Assembly: GCA_023053685.1 (NCBI GenBank)
Contig: JALIGW010000004.1
Coordinates: forward strand, 86,127,249-86,191,248
Direction of reading: 5' to 3'
Length of the DNA stretch: 64,000 bases
Source: Diadophis punctatus similis
Taxonomy: Eukaryota > Chordata > Lepidosauria > Squamata > Dipsadidae
Position 1 is the stretch's first letter. The number at the start of each line of letters is the position of its first letter. Below are positions 21,167 through 32,053 of the stretch, in pieces. Below the pieces are notes generated by a model. It was given only the letters and a program-made list of their open reading frames with translations. It was not told the DNA's origin and did not search any database. The position numbers and the translations under genes are program-made.

Positions 21167-21822
21167 GCCACGGAAGGGCGATTCCGCGTTTTAAAGGAGA
21201 GAATGCCCCCTCCGTTTTAAAGGGGAAGAGACTAGGGAGGAGGGGGGAAAGGAGGGCAGAGCAAGGCCGGGTCCCCGCCGGTCCACCCACCGCAGAGGTG
21301 CCCGCCTGCCTCCCCGCGCGGGTCCCTGCTCTGCGCTGCCAGCTGCGCTCGGCATCTGCTCGGTGACAGCCGGGGAAGGAGCCGAGGGCTGCGCTGCGCC
21401 CGCCGCCCTAGCGAGCCGAGAGCGGGGCTGCGGGAGACGGGAGGACGCGCGGGGAAGGGGCAGGAGCGAAAGCGAGGCGGGGGGGGGGGAAACTCCGCGC
21501 CTTCCTCTCGCTTTTCTCTCTGCCGGCCCGACGCTCCGCTCCGCTCCGCTCCGCTCCCCGCCTCGCCGGCCCTTCTCTGCGCCGCAAGCCAAGCCGGAGA
21601 GGAGGAGGAAGAGGAGAAGGCGACTGCTTTGCGCCCGCCGAGCCCCGACGGAGAGGAGCCCCGGGCGAGCTGCGCTCCTTCCCCCGCTCGGCACCCGGGG
21701 GGGCTCCTTGCCTTCCGCCACGGCGCGCCCCGCTCCAGGAGCCGGGCAGGAGCCCCTCCGGGCAGGGCGCTGAGTCTCGCTGCCAGGGACTGCGTGGAAG
21801 GCGGGCGGCGGCGGCGGCAAGG

Positions 21823-21837
21823 ATGGTCCGGCGCTGA
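21823..21837 (+). other. Possible minimal upstream ORF
   Basis: ATGGTCCGGCGCTGA encodes four residues and a stop, 103 bp before the main start. Its context (A at -3, G at +4) is favourable. It matters only if transcription starts upstream of it, which is not shown. Confidence 0.3.
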
Positions 21838-21939
21838 GCGCTCACCTGGCCGGCTCACCTGTTCCCTGGCCGCCTTTGGGGGCTCTTGGCAGAAGTTGTG
21901 GGCGGCCGCGGGGCGACGGACGGCCGCCTCCGCCTCACC

Positions 21940-22055
21940 ATGGGCTGGGCTGCCCAGGTGGCCTCGCTGCTCGTGGGACTCTTAATGCTGGCCGGCAGGG
22001 GAGCGCGGCCAAGCGGCCAAGAAGAACGGGCCGCGGCTGAAATTATCCTACAAAG
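21940..22055 (+). CDS. SEMA3A: Semaphorin-3A, first coding exon (frame broken)
   Basis: Semaphorin-3A is a secreted axon-guidance protein that acts through neuropilin/plexin receptors. The start ATG lies in a strong Kozak context (CTCACCATGG). It opens with MGWAAQVASLLVGLLMLAG, a signal peptide whose MGW start matches SEMA3A rather than the other class 3 members. The exon ends with KKNGPRLKLSYK, the conserved N-terminus just before the sema domain, and AAAG/GTAAGC at 22055/22056, a donor splitting a codon after its first base. The ATG frame (21940) and the KKNGPRLKLSYK frame (from 22019) differ by one base: 79 bases separate them, and the ATG frame would stop at the TAA that overlaps the donor. 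The motif's own frame has TAA at 21983-21985 and no ATG after it. A one-base sequencing or assembly insertion is the simplest explanation; a real mutation is possible. The sema, PSI, Ig and basic domains lie beyond the window. Confidence 0.85.
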
Positions 22056-22317
22056 GTAAGCCCGGTGTGCGCCCCCCCCCCCCACACGTCCGTCCTTCCC
22101 CTCTCCCGCCCAGGGGCTTCTCCAGGGGCTCTTGGCCAGGCGCCCCCCCCCCCTCGATCCCGGCTCCGGGGGCTTGCGGGCTCCCTCCCTGGAGGCGGCA
22201 GACAAAGGAGTTCTGGCCCTGGCATCCCGGCGCGTCTCGGGGGGGGGGGGGAGTCTGGGCTGGCCGGCCCGAGCAACCCCGCGCTGCTCCCGCCCCGGCC
22301 CGAGCTCCTTCGCTCCC

Positions 22318-22405
22318 GGGAGTTGATTGGTGCCGGGATGGGAGACCACCAGGAGAGGCCGGGGCTGCAAAGTCAGAAACGGGAAAAAGCAATGCCAGCC
22401 TCTCT
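22318..22405 (+). mobile_element. 5S-derived SINE fragment inside the CpG island
   Basis: GTGCCGGGATGGGAGACCAC aligns with the 5S rRNA internal promoter region, and the following CAAAGTCAGAAACGGGAAAA and GCAATGCCAGCCTCTCTGCC resemble the tail of squamate 5S SINEs (GGCAATGGCAAACCACCTCT-like). It sits 260 bp downstream of the exon. Confidence 0.45.
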
Positions 22406-23399
22406 GCCAGGGAAGCCAGCGGGTGGGGGGGGGGGGCGTCCCTGCTCTTTTGTCCTTGCGGCTCCGTCCGTCCCCGCCGCTCATGCCTCCTCTGTCTCTC
22501 GGCCCCCCCGCCCCCCCACCCATTCTCCGTGAGTGTCCTGATCAATTGTTGCGCGGCGTGGGAAGAGCCTCCGCTCAGAGGCCAAAGAGAAGCGCTGGAC
22601 CCCCCAAATGCCGGGCAAAGGGCAGGCGGGCGCGGAGGCTGCGCGCTCTCCAACTTTGTCTGACGGAGCGGCGCGGGGGGGGGGGCGTGAATTGCGCCGA
22701 GGTTGAAGGCGCGGGGAGCGGGCGGGGGGGGGCAAGGGAGGGGAGGGGAGGGGAGGGGAAGGGGGCTGCAGCCTGCAGTCAACTTGACGCGGCGGCGTTG
22801 CACAAGTTCCCCGCTCGGGGCACACCCACTTGTGCCCCGCCTTCCTCGCTGGGTTGAAAAGGCTCGGTGCTGACTGTCTCTGCCCCCCCCCCCGCCCAAC
22901 GCCCCCCCCCTTGTCTCTAACAGCACCTGGAAGTGGCCCTACGGAGTAGAGTGGGTTTTTTTAAGGGCGATGCTTTTATTTGGCCTCCTGAGTCCAGGTG
23001 GGAGCCGGCCAAGGACGGCCGCGGGCTGGCTTCGTTCGCACCTCTTTGCTTCGGGTGCCATCAATTCGGCTTTCGGGAGCTGCTTTTCCGATTCTTTCGC
23101 CGTTTGCTTTCCCCGCCGGCTTTTTACGGGGGGGGAGGGGAGGCTGTGCACGTGGGCGTGCATTTCTTATGGTGGGGGAGGGGAGACGTTCCAGTCCCGG
23201 TTGTGTGAAAGGGCGCCGTGGCTGCTGGTGAGAAGGCAGAGCAAAGGGGGCCTAAGGGTTGCGTGTGAACAAGAGAAAAGCGTGTGGATCGTGCCCGAAT
23301 TGAGAAACGGGTGTTGGCAAGAGTCTGTCGCCGCGTTAGAAGCGAACGTCTCTGCGTAAAACGACATTCCGTCGTCGTTGGAAGAAGGATAATTAAACT

Positions 23400-24834
23400 G
23401 CCATGAAGAGGCGGCTAAATATAGAATAGAAATGAATTAAGCAAGTTACCTTTTGCTGCCTAATTCCAGGTTCAGACTTCTAAGTTCCTCTAAATAGATA
23501 CTTAATTGCTTATGATCTAATTAACTTTAATGTTCCTATTGAAATGCAATTACGCAGACAGGGGATTAAAGTTGCTGATTTAAAAACAATCTGTTAGCAA
23601 GAACCGCGGCTGATCAGAAGCCGCCTCCTATTTTTAACTCTGCTGCTGCTGCTGCTGCAGTGCGATTCTGTCCAAGCTTTTAGTGCAGGTGAATGGGCGG
23701 CATTCCCAGGTGAGTGGATGCAGGAAACGCACCTGGATCTGGGATTAAGTCCCGTTTAAAATGGACCAGCTTCTGATTATGTACAGGATTGCTCGGTTAC
23801 ATTTAACCTCGGTTTTGATGCCCAACACAATAGCGCTTGTTTTCATTACTTTTTGAAGATTTTTTTATGATGGATTCCTGCTTCTGCCATTATATTTTAA
23901 TATTTATCAACTTTTACATCTAGCTGGAAGATGTGCAGTCTGCTGCTAACCAAATTCCAGTTTAAACCGTTGTTGGATTTGCTCTCCAAAATATGAGTTT
24001 ACAACTACATTACCTGGTTTACTTATTTTCCATTTTCAATCTTTTAAGTCCACACAGCTGTGGTTTTATTTTAAACCACTTCGAAGTTCTTAAAAAGAAG
24101 CTGTATACAAAATGTTTTAAATGAAATAAACTGGACATGGCACGTTCCTTAATATTGCACTATCAACAACATCCCTGTGAGGTAGATTAAAACTGGATAG
24201 CTACCAGTTGGGTACCCCCCCCCCCAATGCAGTGAGGTTAATAATGGTGTCAGGGTTATAGGTCTACTCATACCTGCTGGCTTTCCAGGCTGACTCTGAA
24301 TCTGCCCAACCTCTTGAGTCTGAATCTGTCACAGCACAAATGAGATCCCAGGTCCTACCTGATCCCTTGATCAAGTCCCCAAACAAAAGCTTTAGCTGTA
24401 CACAGGTTAGTAGAAGGTAATGTGACTTTCTGCCTTCCTGGGACCTTCCTGGAGGAGAGCGGAGTATCCCGCATTATCAACCAGGATGGCCTAGCTGGGG
24501 TTTGTAATGCCACCTGCCTGGGAGCACACCCGGTCTGGGCAGGTTGAGATACAGCGCAAGAGAGGCTTCGGCACTGATGGTGCCCGGGGGGGGGGGGGGG
24601 CTAATGCTAAACATGCAGTGATTTGATTAGCGCATCACATGTAGTTAACTTTATTTTGTTCTTTGACGGGCAGGCTGGGGGTCCAGGGAAGCCGTGTCAA
24701 AGTGCCATAAATATCGAGTCCCTGGGGGATGCCAGAATCTAGGCAACATTGGCTAATAAAACGGGGTAATGAATAGTCCTTATGCTTCATACTGCAAATA
24801 CTTTCTGTGTGAAACAAGCCCAGCAGTCTCTCCA
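23400..24834. other. Intron 1 start: AT-rich, possible regulatory sequence
   Basis: The stretch 23440-23620 is AT-rich, with several homeodomain-type cores (TAATTA, ATTAA) directly after the CpG island, followed by a (CTG)6 run at 23641-23658. It has no transposon features. This is a candidate conserved non-coding element, but conservation cannot be judged from one genome. Confidence 0.35.
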
Positions 24835-24873
24835 TCTCTCTCTCCATCTCTCTCTCTCTCTCTCTCTCCTCTC

Positions 24874-24945
<72 letters not shown>

Positions 24946-24947
24946 AG
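24835..24947 (+). repeat. (CT)n microsatellite
   Basis: CT repeats with occasional CCAT or CTCCT interruptions. Confidence 0.95.
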
Positions 24948-25533
24948 CAGTCTGCGTGTTAGCTGAGAGATGTTGAGCAACAGATTAATGTGCTGAACAC
25001 ATCATGGTGGGTTTGGGCATGACAACTCGGCAAGGTAGGTTCCCACCCCTGGGGACAGCTGGGGCGTTTGGCTTCTTAAATTGCTACTCACGGTACGGAA
25101 ACATGGCCCTTTGGCTAGTGGCAAGATGCTTTTGGCCTGGTGAATTTAATGGGGAAACTAACACATGTATGTGTAGGCACATGCTTATTCTGTACATGTG
25201 CGTGCTAGAAATATGCCAAGCCCCCATTATCTCAGTTACTGCCTTCTTGTTACAGTATTTTATATACAATCAAGTATTTTGGGTTAGGGCCAATATTTTT
25301 GGGATTGTGATCATGAGTAGTCAGGGAGCTACTGCAAAATAATAGTAAGGATTTCTTCATTTCTTCAAATCTTTGTTTCTCCTCCTGAGCTGGATATATT
25401 GAAATTAGAAAGGGGGTTTTTTTGTGAATAAACTTTGAAAATTATTGGTGAAAAGTTAAATCCTTCCCTGATTCATCTTGCTATGGTTTGCTGTAGCTCT
25501 GTCATTTCTTGGGTTGCTGTGTCTTATACCACC
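24948..25533. other. Unassigned intronic DNA
   Basis: No features are recognised. Confidence 0.5.
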
Positions 25534-25534
25534 T

Positions 25535-25589
<55 letters not shown>

Positions 25590-25700
25590 TTTTATTTTAT
25601 TTTATTTATATTTCTATGCCGCCCAACTCCCAAAGGACTCGGGGCGGCTCACAGCAGGAAGAAATACAAACCAGGCACCGGCACATCACGTCTACTGCTA
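25534..25700 (-). mobile_element. L2-like LINE tail with (TTTA)n
   Basis: The (TTTA)n array (25534-25609) runs into TTCTATGCCGCCCAACTCCC and GACTCGGGGCGGCT, the reverse complement of the AGTAGGGCGGCATA-type 3' end of the element at 59521. Only the 3' end is present. Confidence 0.8.
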
Positions 25701-25849
25701 CACTCAACCGACACGGAGGGTGGAGATGTATGACTGGGTGCCATCATCATATTGCCCAGTGCCAACTGCCTCGGTTCTAGCTTGCAACCCAACTCAAGGA
25801 AGAGCCCGCCTCTTCTCTTTCTGCACCCCAGTGCCAGTCAGGAGGTGGC

Positions 25850-25940
25850 AGTGCCCTGTGTGGTTCTGGAAGCTACGTGGGGCCTGGCCTGGGTAAGACT
25901 TAGATGGGAGACCTCTGGGTTATCCCAGGGAAGAACGGAA
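25850..25940 (+). mobile_element. 5S-rRNA-derived SINE
   Basis: TTCTGGAAGCTACGTGGGGC followed by CTGGCCTGGGTAAGACTTAG and ATGGGAGACC follows 5S rRNA from box A to box C (GGAAGCTAAGCAGGGTCGGG, then TTGGATGGGAGACC) with moderate divergence. It is the clearest 5S copy in the window. Confidence 0.75.
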
Positions 25941-26164
25941 GGCTGGGATTGCACAGCAGCTAGCAACGTCCCAGGGAGGAACCACTTCCGGGTTTCTTTC
26001 AAGAAAGCGACACGGGATGTCCATGAAGGCATCAACGTGAGCTTCACTTGAAGGAAGCTTTAGCATTTTTTGTTTTTAGCTCACTGAGGTGAAGGCTGGA
26101 ATTATAAATCTACAGCTATAGTAGAAGGGAAGAAATGAGGGAACCATAATTATCCCCATCATCT

Positions 26165-26860
26165 TCAGCTCTGTGAAAGGCTCCTGATAGACCGATGGAG
26201 TTGGAGTGGACCTTGGGAGGCATCTCCTCCAAACCTCCTGTAGGATTCTACATGAACTTCAACAACAGATGATGGAACACTCTTAAACACCTCTGGCAAT
26301 TTCATATGATAGCTTGTATAGTCGGGAAGTTCTTGACATCCAACCTGAACTTCCTTTCTTGTAGTTTTAAGCTATTGGTTCTGGTCCTGCCCTCTAAGGA
26401 AATCCGAGACAAGCCAACTTCCTCTCCTGCGTGACTCTCCTTAAGCTCTCATGCTCCTCTTCAGCCGGCCAAACATGCCCGTTCTTCAGAGAGCTCGATC
26501 CCCAGGCCCCTCGCCCTCTTGGCAGCCCTCTTCTGAAGTTGCTGCGGTTTCGTCTCCATCCCTTATGAACTCTGGTGACCAGAAATGGACCCAGCCTTCC
26601 AAGTGGGATCAGACAAGGCAGAGTAGAGGGGAACTACCACTTTGTGTGCTCTGCACTCTGTGTTCCTAATAAGGCATCCCAAAATAGTGTTGGCTGTTTT
26701 TGCTGCCTTTTAGTCCGTTTCACTTTGGTCCACAAGGACACCAGATTTTCTTCTATCAAGTCAGGTCCCCTCCCCTCCCCTCCACACTTGTGCCTTTCCG
26801 TTTTCTGCCTCTGCAGAATTGCCTCCCTGCTGAAGTCCAGCTCATCTTCCTCATTGTCCA
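26165..26860 (-). mobile_element. Old CR1 LINE fragment
   Basis: Read on the minus strand the segment contains GTTCAGGTTGGATGTCAAGA and ACTTCC, a characteristic CR1 3' region, and upstream on that strand the antisense of CACTTTGGTCCACAAGGACA and TTGGCTGTTTTTGCTGCC, typical of amniote CR1. It is far more diverged than the copies at 6500, 7245 and 40373, so it is older. Confidence 0.65.
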
Positions 26861-28089
26861 ATGGTAAATAATATTCTCCAGGCAGCTTCCAGAGTTATTT
26901 AAGGCATTGAAAAGAAATCCGGGTAACCAGCATGGAAAAAATGCCATCAAGCATTCAAAAGCCACAGTAAAACCTGTAAGATGTGGCTCTCCGTTGATGG
27001 TTAACTAGTTACATTGGAAAGCAGAGGAGGTGCGTTCCCACGCGCTTCTGCTAATCCTCGCACCTTAACCATGGTTAGATGGAAGCTAAAGGCCCTTTTC
27101 CTTTTTCGCTGTCTCTAGCAGTCGCGGCTGTAACCATTTGCCTGTCTTGTCGTGACTTGGAGGCCTTCCTTTGGGGGGGGGGCTGTTCCAGTCGGATCGG
27201 CCGGGCCCCAAGTGGGATCACTTACACAGCACACACAGCACCCCCCCCTCCACTGCGTCTGAACTCATGCCCGCTTTGCAAGGTCCTGTCCCCGGTGGTG
27301 CCCCCATGGCAGCAGAACCAGAGTTATGTCTACATCCAGCCAGGGAGAACCGTCTCCCTTCTTTTTCCCTTCCCCCTTTTTTTTCCCTAAGGATGAAAAG
27401 GAGCCAATTGTGAGACATCACTTAAGATGATTTCGGTTGAAATCCCCCCTCCCTCCCCCCCCCACACCGAGAACAATTCTGATCCTTTTTAAAAAAACTT
27501 TTGTTCAGATTCTCTATGTATAAATGAAAAAGTTTCTCAAATCTGTCTGACTGAACTTTTTTATTTCTTGTATATTTATCGTGTGTTTCGTGTATGATTG
27601 AGATTAGTCATTTTGTTGCTCTTGCTGCCTAATTCCAGGACAATTAACTGGAAAAAGGTGGCTTCCTTTTTATCCCCTGTTGCTTTTCTTTCATCTGGCC
27701 TTAAGAGGAATTTTCTGTCATGGTTTCCTCAGAAAATAAACTCTTAAAACAAGAGTGGTAGCAGGAAAAGATAGCAGAGGCCAGTGAAAATAAAACGGTT
27801 ATTTCGTTTACTTGTCATAAAGCTGCAGATTTCATGGATCAAATTTTAGATTCTTTCTTTTCAGGTAATCTTCACAAAAGTTTCCTACCTACAAGGTTGT
27901 TGGAATCCTGTTGCTCACTAAATTTGGTGTTTTTGCAAAGATGGGTAGCAACTTGTCCTATCTGCCTTGATCAGGGTTGTTGTGATTTGTGTGACTTTTT
28001 CTGGCTGGGCCAGCTGCCACATATAAAGCCATCAGTCCCTCCTCTCCCTTGGGTCAGAGCCCTGGCAACTTTAGCTAGCTAGGCAATGT
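26861..28089. other. Unassigned intronic DNA
   Basis: The 18-mer at 27622-27639 repeats one at 23453. Otherwise no gene or transposon ends are seen. Confidence 0.5.
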
Positions 28090-28496
28090 CCCAAAGGTGC
28101 TTTTTTCAGGAGGCAACTGGACTTTCCTGGGTTTTTTTGTTTTGAAGACGTTTCGCTTCTCATCCAAGAAGCTTCTTCAGCTCTGACCGGATGGTGGGGA
28201 ATGGAAGGATTTATATTCCTTGCAGACAGATGGTCATTTGCATCCTTTTTAGAGGGTCCTTGAGGCCACTTGGAGGTCAATGAATCTCTAAAAGTTCTGC
28301 CAGGAGTATAAATCCTTCCATTCCTCACCATCCAGTCAGAGTTTTTCTGAAGTCAAGTTGCCTCTTGAAGAACTGAAGAAGCTTCCTGGATGAGAAGCGA
28401 AACATCTTCAAAAGAGAAACCAGAAAGTCCAGTTGCCTCTTGAAAAAACACCCTTGGGACAACCAGGACCTGGAGGACTGAGAATCTCCATAGAGT
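28090..28496. mobile_element. Palindromic repeat, GGATGAGAAGCGAAAC family
   Basis: The left arm (28090-28222) and right arm (28302-28458) are imperfect reverse complements and include the motif GGATGAGAAGCGAAAC in opposite orientations. The right arm continues into ACAACCAGGACCTGG and GACTGAGAATCTCCATAG, a tail also present at 33285, 60793 and 62483. I take this to be a second PLE-like or related family; the identity is uncertain, the repetition is not. Confidence 0.7.
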
Positions 28497-28684
28497 TTAG
28501 TCTGGCAGTGAAACATTTGTTAGCTCAACAAATGCAGGACCCCAACATTTCGTCCCAGTAGAGCTGCACATATTCTCCACTATTGCTATCTACAAAATAG
28601 GAACACAAAGGGATCTGTGCATCCCGCAAACCCTTAGCCCTTCCAGAGGGTCCCTGCTTTGCTGTTAAGTAATATCCGTGCCCC

Positions 28685-28775
28685 CACAGCAGGTGGCAGC
28701 ACCTGACCAACCATGCCCGGTCTCAGAAGCAATGAGGACCCAGTTTAGTTGGAACTTGGATGGGAGGTCACCAGA
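28685..28775 (+). mobile_element. 5S-rRNA-derived SINE
   Basis: GCACCTGACCAACCATGCCC, then GGTCTCAGAAGCAATGAGG and AACTTGGATGGGAG follow the 5S rRNA order with a small insertion. The pol III intermediate element is intact. Confidence 0.7.
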
Positions 28776-29486
28776 GAGACCCAAAGTTTAGACTAGACTA
28801 GGAAATTGAAAAAAATAATCCCCAGAGAAAACCGTGATCAGCCACTTCCATGTAATAGCCCTTTGTTAAACAGCAGCCCTGGTCAAAACCGTCCATGTAT
28901 GGACAGGCTTCCTCCATCAGCAGGGACAGAGACAGATCTTCGTTGAGTGAGAGCGCCAATCCTGAAATTGGGTCTCTCCCCAAATTGGGTTGGATGCTTG
29001 ACTGGGAGGGGTGGGAGGACCAGGGAAATGCTGCCTCTCATCCGTGTTTCAGCTTTGTACATGGAATGATGGAATAAAGTGGGACATAGAGCACAGAGGA
29101 GGAGTGTGCTGAGGAGCCAAGTGTTCAATAGGGGTCACAATGACATCACTTGCCCTCCTCCTGAGGGGCCACTTTCTGCCACCTCCTGCAGACCCCCAGA
29201 GACTGGCACTCGGGGCTTTGCCAGCATCACCAGGCAGCGGGTGGAGGGTTACAGGTGGGCAGGTAAAGATTGCAGCTGGATGGAAGCTCTGAGGGGCCGC
29301 TTTCCCTAAGGAATCCAACCCAAGGGAAGACCTCCTTTCCCGTATTCTGATATGGGTGAAATGGTTGCAACAGGCTTTCCTGCGGCCGCTCTTGGCCGTC
29401 TTCGTATTTAGACGTTAACAGCTTGTTTTGTACATTCCTGATCTTTAAATAGGAAGGCAGCATATGCCGCTTGAGTACCAAATCAG
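28776..29486. other. Unassigned intronic DNA
   Basis: No features recognised. Confidence 0.5.
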
Positions 29487-29487
29487 T

Positions 29488-29559
<72 letters not shown>

Positions 29560-29597
29560 TCCCTCCCTCCCTCCCTCCCTCCCTCCCTCCCTCCCCC
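29487..29597 (+). repeat. (CTTT)n then (CCCT)n
   Basis: About 18 CTTT units are followed by about 8 CCCT units, a polypyrimidine block of 110 bp. Confidence 0.97.
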
Positions 29598-30255
29598 CCC
29601 CTCTCTCTCCTGTTTCCCCATGTACCCAAAAGATTCTTGGTACTTAAAGAATATTAATGAGATAGAAGTCAAACCAGTGTGACTGTTTTCTACAGCAAAC
29701 CTATTTTGACAGATGTTTTCCAGGACATGTACACCACTAGGTTTATTGCTTTAAGATGTGACTAGGCCAAAGGTATATATACACATATATATTATTAATA
29801 CCAGAACATTTGGATAGAAATATAATCTAGGGGGGGCTTCAGCTCCAAATGGAAAGCATACTTGGCACGTTGAAGGCCCCGAGACATAGAGCCAAGAGGT
29901 CCGTTTTGCAGAAATCCAGATGACCAGGAGATGGCAGCGAAGAAACGTAGAAGACTCTTAACTCTCACCCTGCCATCTAGGAGTCATGTACCCCTATTTT
30001 TGTAGCCCAAATATGTGCATACATGTGTGTCCATCATACTGTTCACTTTGGGGATAAACAAAGCTAAACGCGGAAAAAGAGTAAAGTAGAAAACCAAAAG
30101 AATTAAGATAACAATAAAACATCCTTTAAAGTTTACCCTCCTCTCCTTTTGAACTGTCCTTCCTTCTGCTCTTCTTCACAATGTTGCCCTTTCTTCAAAC
30201 CTCTGAATGCTCTCTTTTTTCCCCCTCCTTCCAGGATCTCATCAGCCACGATTTT
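29598..30255. other. Unassigned intronic DNA
   Basis: No features recognised apart from a short TATA/CACA run near 29775. Confidence 0.5.
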
Positions 30256-30690
30256 CTCAGTCTTTATTTATTTATTTATTTATTTTGGTTTTCTTATATG
30301 CCGCCCTACTCCCGAGGGACTCAGGGCGGCGTACAGCAAAGAAAATACAAGAAACCAGCAATAAACATAATTAAAATCGAATACAAAAATTAAAAATTCA
30401 ATAGTAAAAAACATCCATCCACCAAACATACCTGGGGGAGAGCTCAGATGGATTCGTCTCTAACCCCCTGCCTGCAGGAAGAGCCATGTCTTGACGGCTT
30501 TACGGAAGGCCAGCAGGGTGGGGATGGTTCGGGTCTCTGGGGGAAGTTGGTTCCAGAGCGCGGGGCCCCCCCACAGAGAAGGCTCTCCCCCCTAGGGCCC
30601 GCCAGCCGACATTGTTTGGCTGACGGGACCTGGAGGAGGCCAACTCTTCCCCTTCCTCCCGACCCATTCGTTCTTTCCCCATGGACAGGT
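30256..30690 (-). mobile_element. L2-like LINE, 3' end
   Basis: (TTTA)n, then the antisense of GCCGCCCTGAGTCCCTCGGG, then on the minus strand the coding end of the L2-like ORF (antisense of CTGGAACCAACTTCCCCCAG and GGCCTTCCGTAAAGCCGTCA). It parallels the 52168 and 59521 copies. It is 5' truncated and has frame breaks. Confidence 0.88.
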
Positions 30691-31102
30691 TCTGTAATTC
30701 AGTCCTCATTCATTCCTTCTGTATGAACAAATCATCTTTTTTTTTCAGACAAGTCAGTCGCTTTTATATTCAGTTCAGACTCTGCATAAAATATAATTTT
30801 GGTATACTTTAAACCCTATGATTTATTATGCTAATAATTTCAAAAGATTCATAAATTGCCACCATTATCAACAATGCTACCAATATGCAGCTAGGACAAT
30901 TTTGTGAACTATGAGTACACTCTACTTAAAGATATTCAAAAGGATCCATAAAGATATGACAACCATTCAGTATAAAATTATACATTAGCCCCTTTCTTGA
31001 GAATGTAAAATATTGCTTTTTTTTCATTTTCCCAGCTGCTCTTTTCTAATTCATCTCTTTTGTATGTGTTTTAATCCTGTAAAATGGTTCTCACACGAAG
31101 AG

Positions 31103-31157
31103 AAGGAAGGAAGGAAGGAAGGAAGGAAGGAAGGAAGGAAGGAAGGAAGGAAGGAAG
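31103..31157 (+). repeat. (GGAA)n microsatellite
   Basis: Pure GGAA array directly before a SINE. Confidence 0.95.
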
Positions 31158-31162
31158 GTCCG

Positions 31163-31384
31163 TGGTGGCACAGTGGTTAGAATACAGTATTGTAGGCTAA
31201 CTCTGCCGACAGCCAACAGTTCGATTCTCACCAGCTCAAGGTTGACTCAGCCTTCCATCCTTCCAAGGTCAGTAAAATGAGGACCCAGATGGTTGGGGGG
31301 GGGGGCAATAGGCTGACTCTGTAAACCACTTAGACAGGGCTGGAAAGCACTATAAAGTGATATATAAGTCTAAGTGCTATTGCT
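31163..31384 (+). mobile_element. tRNA-derived squamate SINE
   Basis: Box A TGGCACAGTGG and box B-like GTTCGATTCTC are present, then the CTCAAGGTTGACTCAGCCTT body and the ATATAAGTCTAAGTGCTATT end. It is inserted within a long GGAA tract, which continues on the far side. Confidence 0.93.
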
Positions 31385-31385
31385 T

Positions 31386-31510
31386 GGGAAGGAAGGAAGG
31401 AAAGGAAGGGAGGGAGGGAGGGAGGGAGGGAGGAAGGAAGGAAGGAAGGAAGGAAGGAAGGAAGGAAGGAAGGAAGGAAGGAAGGAAGGAAGGAAGGAAG
31501 GAAGGAAGGA
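31386..31510 (+). repeat. (GGAA)n/(GGGA)n microsatellite
   Basis: GGAA units with an internal block of about 7 GGGA units. Confidence 0.96.
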
Positions 31511-32014
31511 TCCCACGAATTCTGATTTGGAAACCATAGTTTATGGTTTCATTCAATGTGAGAATTAGCTAATATGGTTTATTCAGTGCTTGATCTTTAG
31601 AAGAAAATACACAACTCACATTGCTATCCATTTCTGCCTGTGATGTTTAATGGTGTTTTCATGACACCCCAAATTCTGGCATTTGAGGGGGGGGGAGTCC
31701 ATGCTGTTTCCTAGTCAGAGGAGGGTCCTGTCTTGGCTCCTGTGTTGCTCTAAGTTCCTCTCCCCAATGCCGTTTGCCCACTGCAGACCTGAAGGCCTGG
31801 GACAAAGTCAGTTCCCCCATCAAGGAGACCCACCCAAGGACACCCTCCGCAAACGATGCCATCTGGGGGAGGGGGGAGGGGGGAATCCTTCTTGGCAAAG
31901 GCCCCTGAACAGCTGGAGGTTTTGGCTGCTTCCAGGCCATCAGGGCCAAATTGCATTTGTTATACACTGGGGGTACCTGAGGCACCTTCTGCTTTAGATC
32001 CATGTCTGTGTGGG

Positions 32015-32053
<39 letters not shown>

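Larger units (their letters stand above)
21170..23390 (+). promoter_or_regulatory. CpG island, putative SEMA3A promoter and 5' UTR
   Basis: GC content and CpG density rise sharply from about 21170 and fall again after about 23390. There are many CCGCCC/GGGCGG-type boxes and a short pentanucleotide run of CCGCT units at about 21535-21556. No TATA box is evident, which fits a CpG-island promoter. The transcription start cannot be fixed from sequence. Large open frames on both strands here reflect high GC and are not called as genes. Confidence 0.85.

Noticed and set aside
20887..21290. Frames with Tyr-Leu-Ser-Ile and Arg-Glu repeats
   Set aside because: They are translations of the GATA and GA arrays.
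21940..22055. Assignment to SEMA3C, SEMA3D or SEMA3E instead of SEMA3A
   Set aside because: The MGW start together with PRLKLSYK fits SEMA3A best; the others differ at the N-terminus as I know them. Exon 2, which would settle it, is not in the window.
21191..22926. Long open frames of up to 292 codons on both strands of the CpG island
   Set aside because: They are GC-driven, rich in Pro, Gly, Arg and Ala, occur in several frames at once and overlap the semaphorin exon and donor. None shows a domain.
28141..28180. Calling a full hammerhead ribozyme at the GGATGAGAAGCGAAAC repeats
   Set aside because: The strand before stem II has an extra G relative to CUGAUGA and stem II would be a single pair. 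Only a resemblance is reported.
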